A stretch of DNA of 64,000 nt from Aliidiomarina quisquiliarum (GTDB lineage: Bacteria; Pseudomonadota; Gammaproteobacteria; Enterobacterales; Alteromonadaceae), in the NCBI RefSeq assembly GCF_023922585.1, contig NZ_JAMFTN010000017.1:6659-70658 (forward strand), written 5' to 3'. The notes beneath the pieces were generated by a model. It saw only the letters and a program-made list of their open reading frames with translations, did not search any database and had not been told where the DNA came from. The first letter of the stretch is position 1; each line of letters begins with the position of its first letter. Shown here piece by piece: positions 8,588-18,300 of the stretch. The position numbers and the translations under genes were made by a program.

Positions 8588-8646
8588 TGGATACAGTCAT
8601 ATCCATTATAGCGAAATAAAACAGAAAGTGGATATTATTGTATCCA
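8588..8646. promoter_or_regulatory. Paired operators and promoter of the second hipBA unit
   Basis: Two perfect palindromes TGGATA-N6-TATCCA lie at 8588-8605 and 8629-8646, 41 bases centre to centre, or about four helical turns. The arms share the TATCC/GGATA words of the E. coli HipB operator, although orientation and spacing differ. A TATAAT box on the minus strand (8610-8605) sits between them and partly overlaps the inner site, so a bound dimer would block RNA polymerase. The -35 box is not clear. Autoregulation by HipB is inferred from this layout. Confidence 0.75.
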
Positions 8647-8867
8647 TTATTAAATAAAGTGTTGAAAAAATTACTCGATAAAGCCCTTCAAAACTGCTAT
8701 GTTTTAACTCTAACAGCAGCAAAAAAACGGCACTGTTTTTCCATTGCTAACCACTAAGATTTAGTAAAAGCCACAGGCAAGTGGTGGGCAGTTTGGTGGG
8801 CAAACAGGCATTTTTGAAAGATTTATTTTCGATAAACCATTGATTTTGTTAGTGTCTAACCCGCTAC
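8607..8867. other. Intergenic region left of the restriction locus
   Basis: This AT-rich gap holds the operators of the hipBA2 promoter at its left end. Around 8781-8806 there is a small GTGGTGGGC/TTGGTGGGC repeat. No gene is apparent. It separates the TA modules from the decayed type I restriction locus. Confidence 0.35.
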
Positions 8868-9326
8868 TCAATAAGCAGATCCCGAATATCGAGTAGGGCA
8901 GGCATGGCCTGCCACGCACCGAACGCCATGCAATGCATAGCCTACGTGAAATTTAACCCTGCTGAATTTTCTCGCAGCCACTCGCGCCACTAAGCGGCCA
9001 TGTCGCAACTTCACCGGAGCGAATGGGCCGATTTCTACTTTTAAGCGGTAGTTCCTACCTAAGTATGGAAACGCTTCTCCTGACACGAACTCTTTGCTGC
9101 TAGGCGGTGCCATATCACGCTGTAGCGCTATTTTCTCACGAATCCATCGGCGTTTATTCAGCAGTAGTTGGTCAATTTTTTCAACGCTGGTGCTTACTGG
9201 TACCACAATAGATACGGCACCTTCTTCCACGCGTATATCTGCAGACTTGCGCCGATTGGTACGAATGACCTCGGCTATAAAACCATTACCATCGCGATAC
9301 TCTGGGGTTTTGCCAACGGCCATCAT
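8868..9326 (-). pseudogene. YgjP-like (M48/DUF45) metallopeptidase, 3'-truncated
   Basis: The first ~120 residues match the N-terminus of YgjP-like M48 family proteins that often end type I restriction operons ('GEAFPYLGRNYRLKVEIG'). The catalytic HExxH half, normally in the second part of a ~235-residue protein, is missing: the frame runs instead into a palindromic repeat and stops after 152 codons. The start ATG 9326 follows directly after the hsdR TAA (9328-9330), confirming the hsdR-ygjP order seen in intact loci. The product would lack the zinc site and should be inactive. Confidence 0.75.
8897..8913. repeat. REP-like palindrome at the broken metallopeptidase end
   Basis: A perfect 7-bp inverted repeat, GGCAGGC-ATG-GCCTGCC, within the GTAGGGCAGGC-type sequence that replaces the lost 3' half of the metallopeptidase gene. 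The form resembles bacterial REP elements. It may mark the deletion or insertion junction. Confidence 0.45.
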
Positions 9327-9327
9327 G

Positions 9328-12300
9328 TTATGACCTCTTACCAAAGCGTGTTTGCGCCAGCTCCATAAAGCGGTCTTGCACCACGTTCACAATCGACTTA
9401 TCGCTATAGGAACACTATAAAATGGCACGTTTAATTTCTTTCTTCATACGCTTTACTTCATCTGGTTTGTCAAAGAAGTCGATAATTTGAGTGGCTTCAT
9501 CGAACATGCCTACTAAGTTTTGGCTGGTGGTTTTAACTTCGTCATGCACAGTGTAACCCACCGCGTCTTCTCCCGTATGCAGCGTTACCTCCGCCATAAG
9601 AATATTATAAAACGCCAACTCCGTGTCGGTTAAGCCTAAGTCCTAGGCTGCCTGTTTGCGTTCAGTTTCAATGTTACGACGAAACTCAAACAGCATTTCT
9701 ACTTGCTGCTCCCACTTGCCATTGGTTTTTTCAATAATATCGCGTAGGCGCAAGCTCAGCGATTTGTAGTACTCAGGGTCGTCATCAAGGTTCACGGTAA
9801 TGTGGTGTTTAATCGCGCTTTCAATTTCCGATGCACGGGATTCGGGGGATTTGATCTTGTCTACTGACTGCTTGAAGTTGGCCGCCATTAAATCAATGGG
9901 TGGGATCTTGGGATCGACCCCGGTACTGATGATGTGTTCTTCAACCAGTTGTCGCACTTTGGCACCGACATCGTTGATATTTAGGCCGGGATCGCGGTAA
10001 CGGTTACGTGCAGCATTTTGCACCTTGCCCCACAGCCTCAGGTCGGCAACAAAGGGTCGAGCAGCTACATCGGGCAGCACCACATCTATTTGCTTGGCAA
10101 AGCGCTTAAACGCCAGTTCAAACTGCTGCCGAATGTCTTCATTTTTTAGAAAGGTCACGTAGTCGTCAATGTCATCACTCTTAAGCGAATCAAACACTCT
10201 GGCAACACGGGTATGGGCAGCCTGAAGGCGTGGTATTTCATCTTTCAGTGTGTGGTAGGTGCCTTCTACATCTTCACTGCTAAACATCTGCAGTGCTTCC
10301 GTCAGGTAGTCAGACAAACCATAGTAATCAACAATGTAACCTACATCTTTACCCGGGTAGGTACGATTAACTCGCGCAATGGCTTGCATCAGCGTGTGCT
10401 CTTTAAGGCTGCGGTCGATGTACATTACTTGTGCGATAGGGGCGTCAAAGCCGGTCAGCAGCATGTCTTTAACGATTAAAAAAGCTGTTGGGTCTTCCTT
10501 TTCTTTATCGGTACCAAAAGGCTTGGTGTAGTTTTTAATGACCTGCTTTTGCTGGGCCGCATTGGTATAGGGCGTGTAGATGGCTTCGTCATTGTGACTA
10601 CCCGAGATAATCACTTCTGAAGGCGGTGCGCCTAATTCATCAAGGGTTTTTTTAAACAGAATGGCCGCATAACGGCTACCCACCACAATCATGCCTTTGA
10701 AGCCATCGGGCTGAACTTTATCCCGATAGTGCTTAAGAATATCCAAACATACCCAGCGAATACGCGCTGGCGCTTCACGCACGGCACGCTCAACGCCGTA
10801 TGTCTTCTTAATCTCAGCTTGCTCTTCTTTGCTGTAATCTTTGAAGTACTCATTAAATAGCGCATCGAGAGATTTACCCACCACTTCACTTTGTACTTGG
10901 CGGCCTTCGTAAATAATGCGTACTGTAGCGCCGTCTTCCACCGCCTCGTTAATCTTGTACTGGTCAATGTAGCCACCAAAGGCTTGGTCCATTTTTTGCG
11001 ATTTCAGCAGGGGTGTACCGGTAAAACCTATCTTTGGTGCATTAGGTAAAGCGGCGTTAATGGTTGCCGCTAAATTACCAAACTGGGTACGGTGCGCCTC
11101 ATCCGCCAACACAATAATATTGTCGCTAACGTTTAAATCTTGAAAGTCGTCTTCCGCTTCGGCTTCCTGAAACTTTTGCACCATGGCGGTGACAATGTCT
11201 GAAGAGTCACGTTGCAGCAGCTCTTTCAACTCAGCCACCGAATCAGCGTTATAAATCGTTTCGTTTTGTGCGGCGCGAAAGGTGCTAGACAGCTGTGAAT
11301 CAAGCTGGGTGCGGTCCGTTATAAACACCAGCTTATATTTTTGAAGCTCTGGGTCGCGGCGCATTTTCACCGCCAGCATCACCATGGTTAGTGATTTACC
11401 CGAGCCTTGGGTGTGCCAGATAATTCCTGACTTTTCTCTACGGTCTGCACCTGACTTAAGCTGCTCTATTACTTTGTTCACCGCTCGGTATTGCTGGTAA
11501 CGAGCTATTTTCTTAACCAGACGGCCTTCAACGGGTTCGTAAATAATAAAGTTACGGATTAAGTCTAAGAAACTGGCGGGATGGAACATACCGGCCAGCA
11601 AACGCTGCTGCGCGTTGATTTCAGGCTGTTGACTGCTACCGCTGGCAATCAGCTCAGCTTTCGCTAAATACGCTGCTGAGGGCACATCAGACAGTTCTAC
11701 GGGTTGACCACTGTCAGAGACGAAAGGCTTTGCCAATAGCGCGTGGATATCATCATCAGTGTATGGATAAGCATCTTTCCAATCACTGTAATACTGAGCG
11801 CTGGAACTGATGGTACCAACCCTCGCTTGGTCACGGCAGGTACTGACCATCAATTGGTTGTACCAGAACAACCTTTGCGCACCTTCCTCACTGATCGGGT
11901 CACGAAGATTGGCGTAACGGGGCAATTGGTTAATGCCTTCAGCAACAGCGTCAGCCACATAAGGTGATTTACACTCAATCACTGCCAATGGCAGGCCGTT
12001 AACGAAGCAAATAATGTCAGGCGTGATGCTTTTCGTTACGCCTTCAATATTGAACTAATTGGTGCACAAAAATTCGTTATTAGCGGGGTTATCAAAGTCG
12101 ATAATTTTAACCGTTTGCCCCCTGCGGCCACTGCCTAAATCTTGCTCCACCGAAAGGTAGTTAATCAGCATCTCGTGCATGGCTTGGTTGTATTCCATCA
12201 GAGCAGCGTGATTAGGGTGGGTCAGCTCCCGCATCACCTTGCCTAGATTTTCCTCACTGATCCAAGGGTTCAAGCGACGCAGTGCCGTTTCAAGACGCTG

Positions 12301-12459
12301 CACCAGAACGACATCACGGTAGTATTCTCGCTCAGCGTTATTCTGTTCGCCGGTGCTAGCAGCCGGTGCAAGACTGGCACCCGGCACATAAGTCCAGCCT
12401 TGCTTAATAAGTTGGGCAATGGCGGGTTGCTCTACCTTTAACTCTTCATCCTGAAACAT
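9328..12459 (-). pseudogene. hsdR: Type I restriction enzyme subunit R with three in-frame TAG codons
   Basis: One continuous 1,044-codon frame encodes HsdR, the restriction and translocation subunit, interrupted only by three TAG codons: at 12057-12055, 9645-9643 and 9417-9415. There is no frameshift. The nuclease motif (PD at 'TPDIICF' and 'VIECK') lies just after the first TAG; the motor has Walker A 'GSGKSLTM', 'LADEAHR' and 'FTGTPLL'; the C-terminal DUF3387-like region spans the last two TAGs. The first TAG replaces what is usually Gln in 'TNQF'. The C-terminal end 'FMELAQTRFGKRS' and TAA at 9328 are intact. Without suppression only fragments of about 134, up to 781 and 67 residues could be made. 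With hsdM absent, decay is the simplest reading. Confidence 0.88.
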
Positions 12460-12511
12460 CTTACTGCTCGCTTGTTAATTTTTTTGCCAGTCATGGATAG
12501 CTCGTTATGCC

Positions 12512-13426
12512 TTACAGGCTTAATATTTTCTTTAACGCTTGCTGCGACGCTTTGCGTTTTTCTTTGGGCATCTTAGCTATATTGATTAGCTTCCAGTTTA
12601 CAGCAGGTAAATTCTGAATATAGCCAATGGGTGAGTTATCCCACTGCGGCTCATTAGTATAAATACTGACAATCAGCTCTTTTTCAGCGTCTGTGAACCC
12701 GCTTAAGATTAATTGATGTGCAGAAATTGCGGCTTGCTTTAGTTCATCAACAGTAACATCTCGTCTGGTCATGCCAGAAAACTCACCTAGATACTGGTTT
12801 TTAATATTTTTCCATCTTGGGGCAAGCAGCTCCTCTAAAGGTCTTGGGTGGCTAAACAAATAGGCAAGAAAAGCTTGCCGCACTTGTTTTGTTATACCTT
12901 CATTTTCAAGCAGTAATAACACATCAAAAAAATCACGCGGATGCTGCCTGTCAAAGGCTGCACAGAGCTTTCCTGCGTATAAATCTGCCAGCGAAACAAC
13001 CTGAATTTCAGCATAACCAAACTCATCTTCTACAGACTCACAAACACCTAACAGCTGCACAGGAAAAACCGTCCCGCGTAAAACTGGAGATAACTCGACC
13101 TGAATAGAAACACCGCTTTGCTGCACCGTTAGCCTTAATGCATCAGCCTTGCCCTGATAACTTTTAGTGATCTTTGTCCCCACGAGGCTTTGCGATATAT
13201 TTAAGCTGATTCTGTCTAAGGCTTGCTTAATGCTTGCAAGGGCCCGCTGCATGGTTGTGCTGGGTAAAAAAACCAAATCAATGTCTACAGATAATCGCGG
13301 AAAATCACGTACAAACAGATTGATGGCCGTGCCGCCTTTAAGAGCAAAGCAAGGCTCTTGAGCGACAAATGGCAGCACGCGAAGTAGCAGCTGTACTTGC
13401 GCATAAAACGGACTATTTCTATCCAC
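12512..13426 (-). CDS. abiEii: AbiEii-like nucleotidyltransferase toxin
   Basis: A 304-residue protein of the AbiEii/DUF1814 nucleotidyltransferase family, the toxin of type IV AbiE toxin-antitoxin and abortive-infection systems. The signature is clear: 'FALKGGTAINLFV' near residue 27 and the catalytic 'SVDIDLVF' near residue 46, with a later 'LYAGKLCAAFDRQHPRDFFD' near residue 150. Related MenT-type enzymes transfer nucleotides to tRNA acceptor ends. It overlaps the antitoxin gene by eight bases. The pair sits between hsdS and hsdR in a place where type I loci often carry extra genes. All visible catalytic residues are present. Confidence 0.92.
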   Translation of the reverse strand: MDRNSPFYAQVQLLLRVLPFVAQEPCFALKGGTAINLFVRDFPRLSVDIDLVFLPSTTMQRALASIKQALDRISLNISQSLVGTKITKSYQGKADALRLTVQQSGVSIQVELSPVLRGTVFPVQLLGVCESVEDEFGYAEIQVVSLADLYAGKLCAAFDRQHPRDFFDVLLLLENEGITKQVRQAFLAYLFSHPRPLEELLAPRWKNIKNQYLGEFSGMTRRDVTVDELKQAAISAHQLILSGFTDAEKELIVSIYTNEPQWDNSPIGYIQNLPAVNWKLINIAKMPKEKRKASQQALKKILSL

Positions 13427-14177
13427 TAAACACCTCGGGTACGGTGATCTGATAGGTTTGGTTTAGGCTACCGCCCTTTACGACAGAGCGTTTTCCTGCA
13501 CCCAAGTTATAGCTTTTCGCGTCGAGCTTACTACGCCAAGCATGCTGATAACGATCAGCAAAAAAGAAAAACAACCGCTTAGCCAGTATATGTTTGCAGG
13601 CGTGCAAGAGAACATCCAGTCGCCGTGGTGACAGGTTGACCAAGCTTTGCATGATATTGTCTGCTTGCTCAAAACTGGTAACGCTAGGCACTTTAGCTAA
13701 CAGCTCTAGGTAGGCTTGCTCAGGCGAAGCCAATAGCCAGCTACCCTGATGCACTGGTATCGGTTTTAGGCTGTTTGCTGCTAGCAGTTTCTCTGCATCC
13801 CATATTTGCATTGTTCTATGCCAACGAAACACTACACCGCAAGAAAGCTTGTCGAGCCAGCTGGGTGCAGGTTGCGAAGCATAGACATCGAGTATTGTTT
13901 GCAGCTGGATATAGTGTGCCAGCCCGTGCTGAGCCAAAGCGCTGGCACCGCCCACATAGACAGGAAACGCAAATATACGATTAAAAGAAGCCATCACGCC
14001 TTGCCACTGCACAGGCACACCGGGCCTTGCCACTACGCCACGCGCCAAGCCTTCGAGCTTTTTAGTTTTCAGTGCATTATCGATTTGATACACCTCAACC
14101 CCTTGCGCGAGCAACCACTGCCGAGTTGCCAGCTGGCCGAAGGGTAAAAGTACTGTATTTTCACTGATAGGGAGCAT
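13419..14177 (-). CDS. abiEi: AbiEi-like antitoxin
   Basis: A 252-residue AbiEi-type antitoxin: an N-terminal winged helix ('GQLATRQWLLAQGVEVYQID' near residue 13), 'LARGVVARPG' and a C-terminal AbiEi domain. In known AbiE systems the antitoxin does not bind the toxin but represses the operon through its N-terminal domain. The frame can start at a TTG (14189), but ATG 14177 is the more usual choice. It is the first gene of the abiEi-abiEii pair, whose reading frames overlap. Confidence 0.88.
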   Translation of the reverse strand: MLPISENTVLLPFGQLATRQWLLAQGVEVYQIDNALKTKKLEGLARGVVARPGVPVQWQGVMASFNRIFAFPVYVGGASALAQHGLAHYIQLQTILDVYASQPAPSWLDKLSCGVVFRWHRTMQIWDAEKLLAANSLKPIPVHQGSWLLASPEQAYLELLAKVPSVTSFEQADNIMQSLVNLSPRRLDVLLHACKHILAKRLFFFFADRYQHAWRSKLDAKSYNLGAGKRSVVKGGSLNQTYQITVPEVFSG

Positions 14178-14649
14178 TCGGTTTACCAAATTGCGTATTT
14201 ACGTCATTTATAGCCGTAAAACAAACATTCTGCAAACCAAGAACCTGTCTGGCAGAATATTCTATGCTTTATGTTCATAAACATACGCTGTACGGCTATG
14301 TCATCTGCTGGGTAAAGTCAGCAAAACAACTGATAGCAGCAGCCCGCTGTTAACGTTTTCGTAAGAACAGCCTGTTTTATTAACGTTTTAGCGGCTGAAG
14401 CAAAGGATTTAACCGGCGAATGAAAAACCACTGACTGCCTGATTGCCAACGTATGTCTATCTGCATAAACTTGATCGCAATATGACCGACGCCTCTGCAT
14501 TTATGTACGCGTCGGTTCTCATTTCTGCCCTCGCAATAACTACTCTTCTCAATCGTTACCCATTCTGTACAGCAGGGTTGTTACCCGCCCGCAGTTCGCG
14601 TTTTTTTAGAATAACGAACTGTTCTGTAATGGACTTTCGAGGTTTGGGG
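14178..14649. other. Intergenic region with the abiE promoter
   Basis: About 470 bases between abiEi and the hsdS fragment. Near the abiEi start there is an inverted repeat TTTACG-N11-CGTAAA (14198-14220) that could be the antitoxin's operator; AbiEi proteins are known to bind inverted repeats there. Nothing else in the stretch could be supported: no gene, no RNA and no clear terminator. It may contain sequence left by rearrangement of the restriction operon. Confidence 0.4.
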
Positions 14650-15351
14650 TTAGGCATTTTCTATGGTTGCTGATTCATTGAGTTTGACGCGCACCTTGCC
14701 GGTGAGCAGGTCTTGCATAAGGGCTTTTTTTATTTGGTCCAAATGAGTTAATTTTTTTTGTTTACTATCAAGCACTACATCTTGCGAATCTAGGATTTTA
14801 GCTATATCGGCTTGCTCTTCCAAAGAAGGTACTGCAACGATAGGCTCTAGAATTTCAGTTTTAGATAAATGAGGGATATCCATTCCTTTTTCTTGATTCT
14901 TCAACGCTTTAGTAAAGTTCGGCGAGCGAACCAATTGCCACAGAAATTCCTTAGTGCACTTCTTAGGTAGAAACTTTCCAACACGCTGAACTAATAATGC
15001 TGGAGCATCGGACTCCCTAAGTTTTGTAACCTTGACGCCACTCTTCGTGAACGTGCGATCCATACCAATAATTACATCGCCAGCAGCCAAAAGATATTTC
15101 GAATAAGTTTTTGACTGTTCTTCAGGAAGGTAGTGAATACGCTCCCATGTTGGTTGTCCGTACCCAACATTATCTCCGCGAAGCAGTCTCACACCAGAAT
15201 CACTAAACCACGAGCTTTTAAAAGCATAACCAACCTCTAAGTCACAAATAGAGCCTAGAGGCATAACCTTCCACGCTGTCGGTATCCGTCCCACAGGCGA
15301 ATCTTTAAACTCAGTATGCCCAATTGTAACCTTAGTCGCCCCACAAATCAC
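14650..15351 (-). pseudogene. hsdS: C-terminal half of type I specificity subunit S
   Basis: A 233-codon frame covering one target-recognition domain ('VGRIPTAWKVMPLGSI' near residue 20) and the C-terminal conserved coil ('SLEEQADIAKILDSQD', 'LTHLDQIKKALMQDLLTGKV'). Intact HsdS has two recognition domains and 380-450 residues, so the N-terminal half is missing. The frame begins with a GTG inside the last codons of the helicase gene and overlaps it by 20 bases, so it has no promoter of its own. No hsdM is found in the window. A half-HsdS can sometimes dimerise into a functional subunit, but without HsdM here this looks like a remnant. Confidence 0.75.
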
Positions 15352-18300
15352 TAAAGCTTGACGAACTAGCAGTGTGTAATAGCTGCTTTGCTAGCGGCAG
15401 CGGTGTGTTAGCTTTAATTTCATCGATGCTGTTATACACGGTCATGCCGTCTGAAATGAGTTGATTAGAAAAGGCTTCATGCCGCCAGTCGCTATAATTA
15501 CCAACAATAAATAAATGGTGTTTGGCACGGGTAACGGCAACGTTAATTAAGTTTGGTTTGCTATTCACCCATTTAATACCGCCAGTGGTTGACCGAACCT
15601 GCGAAGCGGCTAAGCAAAAAATAACCACTGAGGCTTCTTTACCTTGAAAGGTGTGCACAGTGCCAATATTGTCGTTGGCGAAACTAGCTACTGTGGCCGA
15701 GTCTTTATTGTTTAGCTGTGCTGCTTGAGTCATCCAGCCTTTGTTTTCTGCTTGCTGGTATAAACTATTCCAATGCTTCTTTAACTCGCTTCTCATGTGG
15801 GTAAAGGGGGTAATAATATAAATTCCACCTTTGGCCATGTGGGGCTGGTGCTCAACTAAAAAACGTAGCAGCTCGAAAGCCGCGTTTGCCTCGGTGTGGT
15901 TATTATAACGAACGCTTTTAATTGACTCTTTCGGCTCTACTATATTCAACCAACCCGACGACACAGCTTTCCAATTATAGGGGGCTGTGGCCAGGACCAT
16001 TTTATCGTCGTAAGCAATGCTGTTGGCTATAGAAAACATAGGCTCATTGCAACGGCGATGCACTAACAAGGGTAGCCCTACTTCGCGATCACCAATAACC
16101 GCCTTTATGGGGCCAGCACGGTCGGCTAGTAACTGGGCAGAAGACTGGCTTACTAAAAACCGGTCTCCCCATTGGCATTGGTCGTCTGTTGTCGAAACGG
16201 CAATAAAGTCGGCGGCAATGCCCCGGTCAATTTCCCCTTGCAGAGGCACAACAGGCTCAAGTTGAATAGGGTCGCCCACAATTAATGCTTGTTGGCTACG
16301 TTGAAGTAAGCCAACGGCATGGAAATTAACCGCTTGGCCCGCTTCGTCTAAAATAGCTAAGCCAATAGTCGCTTTCTTTTGCATTAATCTAAATTGGCTT
16401 TCAACCGAAGAAAGCGATGTTGAAACAACAGGAAAAATTAGAAATAGCAAAGACCATAACTTTTCATGGCTAGGGGTGTTTTCTTTGCTTTGATAATGGC
16501 CATTAATTAAATTAGGCAAGTGCTCGAAGTCTGCTAATAGTGCCGTTGCATTTAGTTTAATTAAACTTTCATTTACCGCGAGAGCGGCCATAAATAGTTC
16601 GCTTCTTAACTGGTTAATGGCTGAACTGCCAAGCGGCGACAGCTTTTGCAGGCGGGCTTCAGCGGTAAGCTCGTCTTCGTCGGCCTGTACATTAAAGGCT
16701 TCCTTGGTCATTAAGTGTTCGTGGGTATTTAAGCCCCATTGTTCAAAATGGCCTTCGTTTATATCGCGAACAGCATTTTGGTGGCGTGCCAGCAACTCAT
16801 TAAAGTTAGCTTTAGAATCTTTATAGTTCGTTTGCAGCTCTTCTTTCCACAGGCCTGCCTTCCACCATACTTGCGAAAGGTGAGTTAAGGCTTCAAGAGA
16901 CTCATTCCAAGAGACTTCATCTAGTGCGCACCATTTATCAACGAAGTTACTAAGCGGCAGATGGCCAGAGCATACTTTTTCAAGAGCGACCTTAAACGCG
17001 GTCAAAAACTCTTTATGCTTGCTTACAATAAATTTTTCATTGGCAGCTATAGCAGAAGTAAAAGCAGCGAGCTTGTTTTTAGACTGCAAGCTACTGAAAT
17101 AATTTAATAAAATGCCATTACATGCTGCTTGAGGCTTTTTCTTTAACTGAAAGTTAACTAAAGGCGACAAGCCCATGTAGTTGCTCAAACCTTTAAAATA
17201 TCGAATAACGGTATTTAATCGCTGGTCACAAAAAGCTTTGCGATTACTGCTATTACCCAATACGGCGCAGAACAAACCCCATTCATCGGGTTGGGCTTGT
17301 TCTTTAAAATAGCCAATTTCAGCGTGGTATTGTTCATATATCTTGGCAAGAGAAGGCAGCTCCATGGAAATGTTTTCAACGGCTTTGTTATTACTCGAAG
17401 CAATAACAATGGCAGCGTTTAAAATGGTTTTGCGAGCTTTATCGCTAACAAGCCAGCGGTTATCTGTCGACTCAGCTGCCAATAATTGAATGGTGCGCTC
17501 AACAAATCGCTCTGCTATCACGTCTTTTAAAAGAGTAGTTTTGCCAGTGCCCGGTGGGCCATTAACAGCAACGACTGGGTGCTTTTCTTTGTCGTTAACA
17601 ATATTTACTGCGCAAGTTTGCAATAGGCTTAGGCCGTACTGAGGGTTTTCAGGCCAGCGGCCTTTAAAAAGCGTACGGGTTTTTGCATGGTACTTATTGC
17701 CATGCGTGGTAGCCGAGCCAAGCAGCTCTTGGTTTTTATTGCCAAGTAAGTATTGGTACAAAGCAGGTGAAAGAGCATTTTTGGCAGAATCTTTATGTAT
17801 ATGATCAGCAATAGTACTTAAATCGTTAGCAAAAAACGGGCCTAACTGGTTTTGGGTATTGCCGCTTGGGTAGTAACAAAAACGCCAGCGAAAGGTGGTT
17901 ATGGTTTTTGTTTCGTCATTGTTGTCGGGAACACGGTGGGCCAAATCGAATTTGTTTTGTGTGTGCACTTCAACTGCTTTAGCGTGCTGGCGCATGAAGT
18001 TTTGCGCGTGTTCAGTAGACCAAAACTCTTTGGCAATAGAACGGTTCAGTTCAACAATGGCTTGCTTTAATTCTTGTGTGGAAAGGGCTTTAGGCTCGTC
18101 AGTGGTCGAATCTTGAGTGTCTACAAAATGCTTGTGAACTAAATTATCAATGGCCTTAAAACTAACTTCAACCCATTCTTTTAAGCTCATGTTGGCGGGA
18201 ACTGAAGAGCGGCAACGGCGATATATGGTTCTAATGGTTGCTAAGTTTATTACGCGGTCGGTGTCGTCAAGCTGCCAAGTTAACTGCTTTTCTTCGCTTT

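Noticed and set aside
8741-8867. GGTGGGCA repeats considered as the att site of the left element
   Set aside because: No second copy with the same sequence could be found elsewhere in the window, and no integrase is adjacent.
9328-12459. TAG recoding (for example a genome-wide amber suppressor) as explanation of hsdR
   Set aside because: Several intact genes in the window end with TAG directly after their conserved C-termini, so TAG acts as a stop here. Kept only as a point to test.
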